NCBI GenBank assembly: GCA_963601575.1
Contig: CAVCFO010000006.1
Location: 14,012 to 78,011 of the forward strand
Direction: 5' to 3'
DNA: 64,000 bases
DNA from: CAG-238 sp963601575
GTDB taxonomy: Bacteria > Bacillota > Clostridia > Peptostreptococcales > Anaerovoracaceae
In this document: positions 7,692 to 17,200 of the stretch, in pieces
How the letters are laid out: each line of letters opens with the position of its first letter
Numbering within the stretch: position 1 is the first letter of the stretch
Translations under genes and position numbers: made by a program
Notes under the pieces: model-generated
Databases searched by the model: none
What the model was told of the DNA's origin: nothing
What the model saw: only the letters and a program-made list of their open reading frames with translations

Positions 7692-10037
7692 ATGGATAGC
7701 ATCAAAAAAATCATAAAAAGAGACGGAAGAACGGTTGACTTCGATGTTGATAAAATCGCCGACGCTATATTCAAGGCGGCACAGGTTCTCGGGGGCAGAG
7801 ACAGAGAAATGTCACTTTACCTTGCAAAGCAGGTAGAGCTTTATCTTTTGGAAATTTGCCATAACAAGGTGCCTACTGTAGAACAGATTCAGGATGCTGT
7901 TGAAAAAATCCTCATCGAAAACGGCCATGCCCGCACAGCGAAAGAATATATTCTTTATCGTGCGGAGCGCACTCGTATCAGAAACATGAACACAAAGCTC
8001 ATGAAAATTTACGAGGACTTGACCTTCAAAGAAGCAAAAGAAAACGAAATCAAGCGCGAAAATGCGAATATAGACGGCAATACCGCCATGGGAACCATGC
8101 TCAAATACGGCTCCGAGGGCGCAAAGGAATTCTACAAGATGTATGTGATCGACCCAAAGCACTCCAAGGCTCACGAGGAAGGTGACATTCACATCCACGA
8201 CATGGACTTCTATACCCTAACGATGACATGCTGCCAGATCGACCTAGTCAAGCTCCTGAAGGGCGGATTTTCGACGGGTCACGGACATCTCAGAGAGCCG
8301 AATGATATCGAAAGCTACGCAGCACTTGCATGTATCGCCATTCAGTCAAACCAGAATGACCAGCACGGAGGCCAGTCCGTACCTAATTTTGATTACGGCA
8401 TGGCTCCCGGTGTGAAGAAGACATATAAGAAGCTCTATGTCACTAATCTCGGCAAGATGCTCGACTTCCTGGAGGATATCGACGACGGTATCGAAAGGAT
8501 GAAGGCTCTCGAGGCGAAGATCGAGAAAGAGACAGGCGCATATCCGAACATGGCCTGGGACAACGACTATAAGGAGCTTGAGCTTGCGGAGCTTTCGAAA
8601 ATTGTCTCAGAAGAAGAAGCAAAAAAGATGCAGGCTCGCTCGAGAAAATTTGCAGACCGGGAGATTCGGCGCAAGACATATCAGGCGATGGAGGCATTTA
8701 TTCATAACCTCAATACCATGCATTCAAGAGCCGGTGCCCAGGTTCCGTTCAGCTCGATAAACTACGGAACGGATACATCTCCTGAGGGAAGACTTGTTAT
8801 GGAAAGCGTTATGCTCGCGACGGAAGCAGGCCTTGGGAACGGCGAGACTCCGATTTTCCCGATCCAGATTTTCAAGGTAAAGGAAGGCGTAAGCTATAAT
8901 CCTGAGGATCCGAACTACGACCTCTTCAAGCTTGCATGCAGAGTTTCGGCAAAGAGACTTTTCCCGAACTTCTCTTTCCTGGATGCGCCGTTTAACAAAC
9001 AATATTATAGAGAAGGGGATCCTGATACGGAATGCGCATATATGGGCTGCCGCACAAGGGTAATCGGAAACGTTTACGATCCTGCCAGAGAAATCGTAAG
9101 CGGCAGAGGAAACCTCAGCTTTACATCGATTAACCTGCCGCGCCTTGCGATCAAGGCGAAGGGCGATGTTGACCTCTTCTTCGAGCTGCTTGACAAGAAT
9201 ATCGATCTTTGCATAGATCAGCTCTATGACAGATTCAAGATTCAGTCTCAAAAGAAGGTAAAGAACTTCCCGTTCCTCATGGGACAGGGAATATGGCTGG
9301 ATTCTGACAAGCTGGGCCCGGAGGATACCATAGAAGAAGTGATCAAACATGGAACGCTTACGGTCGGGTTCATAGGACTTGCAGAGTGCCTCAAGGCGCT
9401 CATAGGCATGCACCATGGCGAATCCAAAGAAGCCCAGAGCATGGGCCTTGAAATCGTAGGATACATGCGCAAGAGAATGGACGAGCAGTCCAGAAAGACC
9501 GGCCTCAACTGGTCGCTGATTGCAACTCCGGCCGAGGGTCTTTCCGGGCGTTTCGTCAAGATCGACAAACAAAAATATGGCATAATACCGGGAGTTACGG
9601 ACAGAGAATACTATACGAACAGCTTCCACATTCCGGTTTATTATCCGATAAATGCTTTCGAGAAAATAAGACTCGAAGCACCATATCACGAGCTTACAAA
9701 CGGCGGACATATCTCATATATCGAGCTCGATGGAGATCCGCTGAAGAACCTCGACGCATTCGAAAAGGTAGTCAGATGCATGAAGGAATCAGGCATCGGA
9801 TATGGCTCAATCAACCATCCTGTTGACAGAGACCCATGCTGCGGATATACAGGGATCATCGATAACGAATGCCCGCAGTGCCACCGCAAGGAAGGTGAGG
9901 GCGATATCGGATTTGAGAGAATCCGCAGAATCACCGGTTACCTTGTAGGCACCATGGATCACTGGAACAACGCAAAGGCCGCAGAAGAAAAGGATAGAGT
10001 AAAGCATGATGTCAGCGCAGGATTCGAAAAATTATAA
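7692..10037 (+). CDS. nrdD: Anaerobic ribonucleoside-triphosphate reductase (class III, glycyl radical)
   Basis: This 781-aa enzyme reduces ribonucleoside triphosphates to deoxyribonucleotides without oxygen, using formate and a glycyl radical. An N-terminal ATP-cone (about residues 3-95, beginning IKKIIKRDGRTVDFDVDKIA) gives allosteric control. Substrate-site cysteines lie in TCCQIDL and YMGCRTRV. A C-terminal zinc site has the pattern CCGYTG...CPQCHR, and the radical glycine is Gly749 in RRITGYLVGT. The ATG at 7692 follows AGGAAGGG by 11 bp, while earlier in-frame starts lack such a site. nrdG overlaps the 3' end. The oxygen-sensitive radical marks the host as living anaerobically. Confidence 0.97.
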   Translation: MDSIKKIIKRDGRTVDFDVDKIADAIFKAAQVLGGRDREMSLYLAKQVELYLLEICHNKVPTVEQIQDAVEKILIENGHARTAKEYILYRAERTRIRNMNTKLMKIYEDLTFKEAKENEIKRENANIDGNTAMGTMLKYGSEGAKEFYKMYVIDPKHSKAHEEGDIHIHDMDFYTLTMTCCQIDLVKLLKGGFSTGHGHLREPNDIESYAALACIAIQSNQNDQHGGQSVPNFDYGMAPGVKKTYKKLYVTNLGKMLDFLEDIDDGIERMKALEAKIEKETGAYPNMAWDNDYKELELAELSKIVSEEEAKKMQARSRKFADREIRRKTYQAMEAFIHNLNTMHSRAGAQVPFSSINYGTDTSPEGRLVMESVMLATEAGLGNGETPIFPIQIFKVKEGVSYNPEDPNYDLFKLACRVSAKRLFPNFSFLDAPFNKQYYREGDPDTECAYMGCRTRVIGNVYDPAREIVSGRGNLSFTSINLPRLAIKAKGDVDLFFELLDKNIDLCIDQLYDRFKIQSQKKVKNFPFLMGQGIWLDSDKLGPEDTIEEVIKHGTLTVGFIGLAECLKALIGMHHGESKEAQSMGLEIVGYMRKRMDEQSRKTGLNWSLIATPAEGLSGRFVKIDKQKYGIIPGVTDREYYTNSFHIPVYYPINAFEKIRLEAPYHELTNGGHISYIELDGDPLKNLDAFEKVVRCMKESGIGYGSINHPVDRDPCCGYTGIIDNECPQCHRKEGEGDIGFERIRRITGYLVGTMDHWNNAKAAEEKDRVKHDVSAGFEKL

Positions 10038-10545
10038 TACCATAAGGCTGGCTGGGGTAGTCAGAGAGTCCATCGTAGACGGCCCGGGGCTTAGATTTAC
10101 TGTATTTTGCCAGGGCTGTCCCCATGACTGCGAAGGCTGCCATAACCCTGCGACCCACGACTTTGACGGCGGATATGATTGCGAAATATCAAAGATTCTG
10201 GCGGCAATAGACGAAAATCCGTTGCTGGACGGTGTGACCTTTAGCGGAGGGGAGCCGATGTGCCAGCCGAAGGCTTTTCTAGTGCTCGCACGCGAAATAA
10301 AAAAGCGAAATCTCAGCATTGTAATATTTACCGGATATGAGTTCGAAGAACTACTAGATATGGCAAAGACCGATGCTCAAGTCTTGGAGCTTCTAGGGCT
10401 CACCGATCTTTTGATCGACGGGAGATTCATCCTTGCAGAGAGAGATTTGACGCTAAAATTCCGCGGCAGCAAAAACCAGAGGATTATAGATGTTCCAAAG
10501 ACGCTGAGGACGGGCGAAATATGCCTTGCAGAAAAATATTTGTGA
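10006..10545 (+). CDS. nrdG: Anaerobic ribonucleotide reductase activating protein (radical SAM)
   Basis: This 179-aa radical SAM activase abstracts a hydrogen from the NrdD glycine to form the active radical. The 4Fe-4S motif CQGCPHDCEGC carries the CxxxCxxC spacing, followed by the SAM-contacting GGEPMCQPKA segment and the C-terminal DLLIDGRF and KFRGSKNQRIIDV stretches typical of NrdG. It overlaps nrdD by 32 bp in another frame, which suggests coupled translation. Two adjacent ATG codons (10006, 10009) could serve as start. Confidence 0.95.
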   Translation: MMSAQDSKNYNTIRLAGVVRESIVDGPGLRFTVFCQGCPHDCEGCHNPATHDFDGGYDCEISKILAAIDENPLLDGVTFSGGEPMCQPKAFLVLAREIKKRNLSIVIFTGYEFEELLDMAKTDAQVLELLGLTDLLIDGRFILAERDLTLKFRGSKNQRIIDVPKTLRTGEICLAEKYL

Positions 10546-10573
10546 TAAACTTTGCAATATTTGAAAAAATCGC

Positions 10574-10602
10574 TTGAAACGAGGACATTCATGTGTTATA
10601 AT
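10574..10602 (+). promoter_or_regulatory. rpmB promoter
   Basis: TTGAAA (10574-10579) and a perfect TATAAT (10597-10602) with a 17-bp spacer, 75 bp upstream of the L28 start. Confidence 0.75.
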
Positions 10603-10676
10603 GGCTCTTGTTCGAGTGTGAACTTAACACAAAATTGAATGCAATTAGGCTTAATATACTAAAGGAGGTGCGGTAA

Positions 10677-10871
10677 ATGTCAAGAAAATGCGAAATTTGC
10701 GGAAAAGGACAGGTGTCCGGAAATAATATTTCCCATTCCGTAAGACATACAAGAAGAAAATGGAACGCTAACATTCAGACTGTAAGAGTTGCTGACGAGA
10801 ACGGAACAGTCAGAAAAGCAAATGTATGCACGAGATGCATCAGATCAAACAAAGTAAACCGTGCCATTTAA
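10677..10871 (+). CDS. rpmB: Large ribosomal subunit protein bL28
   Basis: This 64-aa basic ribosomal protein sits near the 50S E-site region. It is the zinc-binding (C+) form, with CEIC at residues 5-8 and CTRC near the C-terminus. The internal HSVRHTRRKWNANIQ segment is the family signature. A strong AAAGGAGGTG ribosome binding site lies just upstream, as expected for a highly expressed ribosomal protein. It is flanked by its own promoter and a terminator. Confidence 0.97.
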   Translation: MSRKCEICGKGQVSGNNISHSVRHTRRKWNANIQTVRVADENGTVRKANVCTRCIRSNKVNRAI

Positions 10872-10884
10872 TTTAGCTTACAGG

Positions 10885-10917
10885 AATCCGCAGAGTCTTC
10901 TCTTGCGGATTTTGTTT
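10885..10917 (+). terminator. Terminator after rpmB
   Basis: AATCCGCA (10885-10892) pairs with TGCGGATT (10904-10911), followed by TTGTTTT. Confidence 0.75.
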
Positions 10918-10955
10918 TATATGGCATATTCATTGACAACATGGAGGACAGAAAA

Positions 10956-12317
10956 ATGCTGGATAAAATTATAATAAACGGAGAATATCCCGACTTCGCC
11001 TCAGGGAAGATGAAAAAAGCAAATATCGGCATAAGCGGCGGCAAAATCGCCTATGTAGGAGAAGAATGCCCCGAAGCGCATGAGACCATAGATGCTAACG
11101 GAAAGGTCGTATCTCCGGGGTTCATCGACATCCACATGCATGAAGAAAATTTCCGCAGAGAGGGAAAGAAGTTCGTCATCGCAAGGATGATGCTAGAAAT
11201 GGGCGTTACAACGGCAGTTGGCGGAAACTGCGGTGTAATGTACCAGCCGCTTTCGGAATTCAAACAGACAATTGCAGAGCTCGGAGGGAGCCCTGTGAAT
11301 TATATAATGCTCGCAGGATATAACCAATATCGCACAGAAATGGGAATCGGAAGATATCATCACCCGTCGCAGAAGCAGATGGATGCGCTTGCGGAAATAA
11401 TGAAGCGCGAGCTGGGTGAGGGAGCATATGGAATTTCATTCGGTATAGAATACGACCCGGGCATCACATTCGACGAAATGCTGAGCGCCGTGCGTGTTTC
11501 TGACAATCCGCATCTTTTGGTATCGGCGCATTATCGCGATGAGACGAGAAAGGATGACCTTTTCCCTGTCGAAGAGATGATAAGATTTGCGCTGGAAATC
11601 CCGCAGAAGTTTCAGATTTCGCATCTTTCGAGCTGCTCTGCGACAGGCAGCATGAAGGAGGCGCTGGAGTGCATCAATGCGGCGATGGAGAAGAATCCGC
11701 GTCTGAATTATGATACCTATCCATATAATGCATTCTCAACGGAAATCGGCTCTGCGGTATTCGAGGATGGCTGCCTGGAGCAATGGGGCAAGGACTATAG
11801 CGATATTCTTTTGACAGACGAGCCGTTCAAGAATGTATATTGCACGGAAGAAATTTTCAGAGAAGCAAGAGAAAAATATCCGAAGATGCTCGCGGTTGCC
11901 GCAGTTATGAACGAGGACGAAATTACGGCAGCTATAGTTAACAAGAATGGAATGGTTGCAAGCGATGCCATTATTAACAACGGCGGAGGTCACCCGAGGG
12001 CAGCAGGAACATTCCCGAGAGTCCTTGGCAAATATGTTCGCGAGGAAAAGGCACTTCCGCTCATCGATGCCCTCCGCAAGATCACCCTTGAACCGGCGAA
12101 GAGGCTCGAGCTCGATACAAAAGGAAAGATTAAAGAAGGATGCGATGCTGACATCACGATATTCGACCCGGAAACAATCATCGACAAGGCAGATTTTACG
12201 AAGCTTTGCCGCCCTGAGGGAATCGAATATGTGATTATAAACGGCAATATCGCAATTGCCGGAGGCAAGAATGTAAGCGAGCGGGAGGGAAGATTCATCT
12301 CCTTTCTAGAAAGATAA
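10956..12317 (+). CDS. D-aminoacylase / N-acyl-D-amino-acid deacylase-like amidohydrolase
   Basis: This 453-aa metal-dependent hydrolase of the amidohydrolase superfamily resembles D-aminoacylases and N-acyl-D-glutamate deacylases. The metal motif after strand 1 is SPGFIDIHMHEENF, later elements include GGNCG, YGISFGIEYDPG, SAHYRDE and QISHLSS, and a conserved C-terminal 'KGKIKEGCDADITIFDP' closes the beta-sandwich domain. It likely releases an acyl group from D-amino acids or a related cyclic amide in the cytosol. The substrate is not certain, and dihydroorotase-like enzymes share this fold. An upstream in-frame ATG at 10941 overlaps the ribosome binding site GGAGG itself, so 10956 is the better start. 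Confidence 0.8.
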   Translation: MLDKIIINGEYPDFASGKMKKANIGISGGKIAYVGEECPEAHETIDANGKVVSPGFIDIHMHEENFRREGKKFVIARMMLEMGVTTAVGGNCGVMYQPLSEFKQTIAELGGSPVNYIMLAGYNQYRTEMGIGRYHHPSQKQMDALAEIMKRELGEGAYGISFGIEYDPGITFDEMLSAVRVSDNPHLLVSAHYRDETRKDDLFPVEEMIRFALEIPQKFQISHLSSCSATGSMKEALECINAAMEKNPRLNYDTYPYNAFSTEIGSAVFEDGCLEQWGKDYSDILLTDEPFKNVYCTEEIFREAREKYPKMLAVAAVMNEDEITAAIVNKNGMVASDAIINNGGGHPRAAGTFPRVLGKYVREEKALPLIDALRKITLEPAKRLELDTKGKIKEGCDADITIFDPETIIDKADFTKLCRPEGIEYVIINGNIAIAGGKNVSEREGRFISFLER

Positions 12318-12353
12318 TTTTTCCTGAAAATAAATGACAAATTCAAAATGGCG

Positions 12354-12392
12354 GGCGGCCTCACATGAACATGCAGGCTGCTCTTATTTTTT
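12354..12392 (+). terminator. Terminator after the amidohydrolase gene
   Basis: A 7-bp stem (GCGGCCT with AGGCTGC, one G-U pair) around a 13-base loop, followed by a T-rich tract ending in TTTTTT. It directly precedes the duplicated promoters. Confidence 0.55.
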
Positions 12393-12393
12393 C

Positions 12394-12480
12394 ATATTCC
12401 CCGTTTTTCCTTGACATTTGCTCGGATTTATGTTATATTCCCCGTTTTTCCTTGGCTTTTGCTCAATTTTATGGTATAGT
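12394..12480 (+). promoter_or_regulatory. Two tandemly duplicated promoters for the plsX operon
   Basis: A 41-bp unit beginning TATTCCCCGTTTTTCCTTG occurs twice head to tail. Unit 1 gives TTGACA (12411-12416), 17 bp and TATATT (12434-12439). Unit 2 gives TTGGCT (12452-12457), 17 bp and TATAGT (12475-12480). Both carry a TGn extension before the -10, and the -35 boxes are exactly 41 bp apart. The second -10 lies 45 bp upstream of plsX. Confidence 0.75.
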
Positions 12481-12525
12481 TTAATTTGTATGAGTATGCT
12501 TATGTAAAAGCTGGAGGTGTAACAG

Positions 12526-13539
12526 ATGAAAATTATATTAGACGGAATGGGCGGCGACAACGCACCGGCATCGGTAGTCGAAGGAGCGGTACTTGCATCG
12601 AAAGAAATAAGCCACGAAATTGTCCTTGTGGGACAGAAAGAATTGATCATAGAAGAACTAAAGAAATATAAATATGACGAAAACAAAATCAGCATAGTAG
12701 ACGCAAGAGAGGTAATTACCAATGACGAGGCGCCCGTGCGCGCCGTGCGTTCAAAGAAAGATTCCTCAATAGTCAAGGGAATCAACATGGTAAAGTCAGG
12801 AGAGGGCGACATCTTTATCTCGGCAGGAAGCACGGGAGCGCTGCTCTCTGGCGGGCTCTTCATACTGGGAAGAATCCAGGGCATCGATAGGCCTGCGCTC
12901 GCATCGATTTATCCCATCATAGGCGGCAGAGCCTCGCTGCTGGTGGATGCGGGAGCAAACTCGGAGTGCAAACCGAACAATTTGCTGGAATTTGGAATCA
13001 TGGGAAATATTTATATGGAAAAGGTCATAGGTAGGGAAAATCCGAAGGTAGGCCTTGTGAATATCGGAAGCGAGTCAAGGAAAGGCTCGACGCTGACCAA
13101 GGCAGCCTACGAACTCCTTGAGCAAAGCGATATGAACTTTATAGGAAATGTAGAAGCGCGGGATGTGCCAAAGGGCGCATGCGATGTCATAGTGACGGAC
13201 GGATTTACGGGAAATGTAATCCTCAAGCTCACCGAGGGCCTCGCATGGAACATCTTGCAGGTCATCAAGAAAAAATTCACCGATGGGCTCAAGGCAAAGC
13301 TCGGTGCGGCGCTGCTCATTGACAAGCTCGGCGGCCTGAAGCAGGAATTTGATTATTCATCCTATGGCGGGGCGCCGATTTTGGGCGTCAAGGGGCCGAT
13401 AGTCAAGATGCACGGTTCCTCCGGTGCAAGCGCTGTGAAGAACACGATTCTAAAGGGAATACCTTATGTCGAAGGAAATGTTGTAGGCACGATCCAAAAT
13501 TCGGTTCTCGAAATCGAGGAAATAACGCTGAATGATTAG
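12526..13539 (+). CDS. plsX: Phosphate acyltransferase PlsX
   Basis: This 337-aa peripheral membrane enzyme converts acyl-ACP and phosphate into acyl-phosphate, the acyl donor used by PlsY in the first step of phospholipid synthesis. It begins with the diagnostic IILDGMGGDNAP, has the FISAGSTGALLSGG active-site segment, and has 'LVDAGANSECKP' and 'IVTDGFTGNVILKL' in order. Length is normal. A GGAGGTG ribosome binding site precedes the ATG. It is the first gene of a long operon behind the tandem promoters. plsY and gpsA, which use and supply its partners, lie 7 kb downstream in the same run. Confidence 0.96.
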   Translation: MKIILDGMGGDNAPASVVEGAVLASKEISHEIVLVGQKELIIEELKKYKYDENKISIVDAREVITNDEAPVRAVRSKKDSSIVKGINMVKSGEGDIFISAGSTGALLSGGLFILGRIQGIDRPALASIYPIIGGRASLLVDAGANSECKPNNLLEFGIMGNIYMEKVIGRENPKVGLVNIGSESRKGSTLTKAAYELLEQSDMNFIGNVEARDVPKGACDVIVTDGFTGNVILKLTEGLAWNILQVIKKKFTDGLKAKLGAALLIDKLGGLKQEFDYSSYGGAPILGVKGPIVKMHGSSGASAVKNTILKGIPYVEGNVVGTIQNSVLEIEEITLND

Positions 13540-13560
13540 AAATTGATAAAAGGATATATA

Positions 13561-14268
13561 ATGAATAATATCGGAGAATTGGAAGCAAAGATCGGTTATT
13601 GCTTCAAACAGAAAAGTCTCATAGAAAGAGCCCTGACCCACAGCTCATATAATCGCGAAAAAAATACCAGACATATGGATAACGAGCGCCTCGAATTTCT
13701 GGGGGATGCATTTCTGGATGCGATAGTGGGAGCAGAGCTTTATAGCAGGATGAATGGCGTGACAGAAGGAGCCCTCACAAAGACCAGAGCCCTTATAGTT
13801 TGCGAAAAAGCCCTTGCAAAGGTAGCAAGAGAGTTCGAACTGGGGAGATATCTTATGATGGGGCACGGAGAAGCATCTACTGGTGGCAGGAATAAGGATT
13901 CCATATTGGCAGATGCCATGGAGGCCTTGATAGGCGCAATCTATCTTGACGGCGGATATACGGCCGCCCAGAAATTCACTGTATCGGCCTTCGAATTTAC
14001 GATACGCGGCGCAATTTCGGGCAAAATTTTCTCCGACTACAAGTCGGAGCTGCAGGAGCTTTTGCAAAGCGGCGGAAAAATCGTTAACATAAGCTATATC
14101 CTTGATAAGGAGGAGGGCCCTGCCCACGACAAGACTTTCTACCTGCACCTGGAGTGCGACGGGCAAAGGTTCGGCAGCGGCTGTGGAAAAACAAAGAAGG
14201 AAGCCGAGCAAAATGCCGCAAAATCCAGCCTTGAAATCCTTGAGAGGAGAAGAAAGAATGTACTTTAA
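13561..14268 (+). CDS. rnc: Ribonuclease III
   Basis: This 235-aa double-strand-specific endoribonuclease matures rRNA and cleaves structured mRNAs. The catalytic signature NERLEFLGDAFLDAIV lies near residues 40-55, the second acidic cluster is DAMEALIGAIYLDGG, and a C-terminal double-stranded RNA-binding domain spans about residues 165-232 (ending KKEAEQNAAKSSLEIL). AAAGGA lies 7 bp before the ATG at 13561. The alternative start at 13543 has no such site. The 3' end overlaps the smc start by 11 bp. Confidence 0.96.
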   Translation: MNNIGELEAKIGYCFKQKSLIERALTHSSYNREKNTRHMDNERLEFLGDAFLDAIVGAELYSRMNGVTEGALTKTRALIVCEKALAKVAREFELGRYLMMGHGEASTGGRNKDSILADAMEALIGAIYLDGGYTAAQKFTVSAFEFTIRGAISGKIFSDYKSELQELLQSGGKIVNISYILDKEEGPAHDKTFYLHLECDGQRFGSGCGKTKKEAEQNAAKSSLEILERRRKNVL

Positions 14269-17200
14269 GAGAATCGAAATGCACGGGTTTAAGTCCTTTG
14301 CAGAACCGGTGGTAATTGAATTTCACGAGGGTGTTACCTGCATTGTAGGCCCCAACGGAAGCGGAAAGAGTAATATAAGCGATGCGATTCGCTGGGTTCT
14401 CGGGGAACAAAGCCCGAAGATGCTCCGTGGCGGCAAGATGGAGGAAGTCATCTTTGCGGGAACGGCCAGCAGAAAATCTCGTGGAATGGCAGAGGTTACC
14501 CTCGTAATCGATAATTCTACGGGCATTTTGCCGATAGATTATAGCGAGGTCGCAATCACAAGGCGTATGTATCGCTCCGGCGAAAGCGAATATCTCATAA
14601 ATAGCAACCAGTGCAGGCTCAGAGATATCCGTGAGCTCATCATGGATACGGGTATAGGCGTAGACGGATATTCCATCATCGGCCAGGGCAAAATCGCCGA
14701 CATCGTGAGCAACAAACCTGAGAGCAGGCGCGAAATCTTCGAAGAGGCCGCAGGCGTTGTTATGTATAAGAGCAAGAAGGCTGAGGCTGAGCATAAGCTG
14801 CAAAATACAAATGCAAACCTCGAACGCGTAAATGACATCGTGGGCGAAATCGAAGGCAGAATCGACGGCCTGCGAGAGGACAGCATAAAGGCAAAGGAAT
14901 ATCTTGCTCTTAGGGAAAAATATAAAGAATTAGAAATCAATATTACGCTCAGGAACATAGAAAAGCTGGATCTTGCGACCGAAAGCCTAAAGGACGAAGT
15001 TCAGATCGTATCCGGAGATATAGAGGAGCTTACGGAGAAAAAGGAAGGACTGAGCGCAGAGCTTGGCAAAAGCCGCGAAAGAAGCGACAGGCTCGAAGAA
15101 CTCGGTAACGAAGCAAGGGATAAGCTCCTGCATAAGATCGATGAGATAAACGCGCTTTCAAACAAGAGCCAGCTTGACAGTGAAAGGCTTGCCGGCATCG
15201 ACCGGGACTCTATGCGACTTGCAGACGAAAGGACAGAGCTTAACCAGAAGCTGGTAAGAGAGCTTGCAAACCAAAAGGAACTCGAAGAAAGCTGCGACGA
15301 TGTCAGAAGGAGCCTAGAAAAGGAAGAAGAAAACCTGCGTGAAAAAATAGGCGCATATAACGAAATTACAGAAAAATCTCTAAGGCTTGAGGGAGAAATC
15401 GACGCGGCAAAAAGCCGCATGATAGAGCTGCAAAATATAGCATCCTCAGCTCGTTCAGAGGTAAAGAGCCTTTCGAGCTATCGCAAATCCCTAGAGGATC
15501 GCAAAGAGCAGCTCCTCAGCGACGGTGAGACCATAAAGCAAAATATTTTCGACTTCGAAAGTAGGAAGAATCAGGCGCAAATAGAGAAAACAGAAAAGGA
15601 TGCACAGCTTGAGAACACGCGCGCAAGTCTTTCGGATGCAAGGCAGAATATTGCGAAGCTTAATGACGAAATAAACCGGATTTCCAAGGAAAATGAGGAA
15701 ATAAGAATACGAGCGGGACAGGCAAATGCCCGCAAGAAGACCATCGAAGAGATGGAAAATAACTACGAAGGATATAATGGGGCGGTAAGATTCATAATGA
15801 AGGCAAATCTTCCCGGAATCAAGGGCCTTGCATCAGATCTCATGAAAGTGCCCGGCGGCATGGAGATTGCAATAGAAACGGCTCTTGGCGCCGGGATGCA
15901 AAATGTAGTCTGCGCAAGAGATGCCGATGCGAAAAAGGCGATACTTGAGCTAAAATCGAAGAAGGCCGGAAGACTTACGTTTCTGCCGCTTGAAAGCGTG
16001 AGAGGAAGCTCGGCAAATCTGCCTGCAGCTATCAGGCAGGATGGCGGTTTCAAGGGACTTGCATGTGATCTCATAGAATATGATCCGGAGTATGAGGGGA
16101 TATTCAAATACCTCCTCGGCCGCGTGGCTGTCGTAGACAGCATGGACACCGCGGTGCGCCTTTCGAAGGGCTCAACAGGCGGTATTAGATTTGTGACCCC
16201 GGACGGTGAAATCGTAAATGCAAGCGGCGCAATTACCGGCGGAAAATACAAGAATTCCACGGCTAATTTGCTGGCGCGAAAGACCGAGATCATAACTCTC
16301 GAAGACGAGATAAAAAAGCTCGGCCATGCATATAACAAAAACAAAGAAAATCTCGAGGATCTGAAAGCAAAAGCAGAGGAAGCGCTCAGGCTTTGCGCTA
16401 GGCTCGAGGACGAAATAAGAAAGCTTGAGCTTGCGATAATCGAGACGGATGCAAAGCTAAAATCGCTTAAAAATAGCTATGCAGACACGAAGGAAAGCGA
16501 TGCAAAGAAAGAAAGGGAGCTTCTTAGCATACAAAGCGACTTTGCGAAGTTAGATCAAACAGAGGAGATCCTAAATAAGAAGGCCTGCGAAGCGGAAGAT
16601 GAGATTGCAAGCATCGAAAAGAAGACACTCCTAGATATGGATACATTCGAGGAGATAAAGAAGCAAACAAGTGATGCCACCGATGCAATCACAAAAGCAA
16701 GAATTGCAAAGACCGAATGGGACGGAAAATTCGAGATGGCAAGCAGCCTGCTAACGCGCGTTATCGCCTCGGTAGACGAAATAAACGATCAGCTCTTTGC
16801 GAAGAAGGAAAACCTCGAGGCACTCGAAAAGGAAAAGGCACAGATTCTTTTTGGAAAGGAAAGTTCGGAAGATGACTATCGCAGTATGCAGGAGGAAAAG
16901 ACAAGGCTCGAGGAATATATAGCAGAGATTTCGGAAGAAAAGACGCAGCTTTCTGCATCCCTCGGGGAGAAGACGATAGAATATACGAAAATCGTCGAGA
17001 TGCTGAATTCCTGCCAGGACAGAAAATATCAGGCCGAGATAAAACTCGCAAAGAACGAAACCCAGATGGATACATGGAAAGAAAAACTCTGGGAGGACTT
17101 CGAAATTTCCTATGCGCAGGCGCTTTCCATGAGAAAAACGGATTTTGCTCTTTCGACGGCAACCAAGGAAAGCAGGGAGATCAAGAATAGGATAAGAGAG

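Noticed and set aside
8724..9710. Long open frame (328 codons) on the minus strand inside nrdD
   Set aside because: It lies entirely opposite a well-supported gene with all motifs, has no family features, and reflects codon bias of the plus strand.
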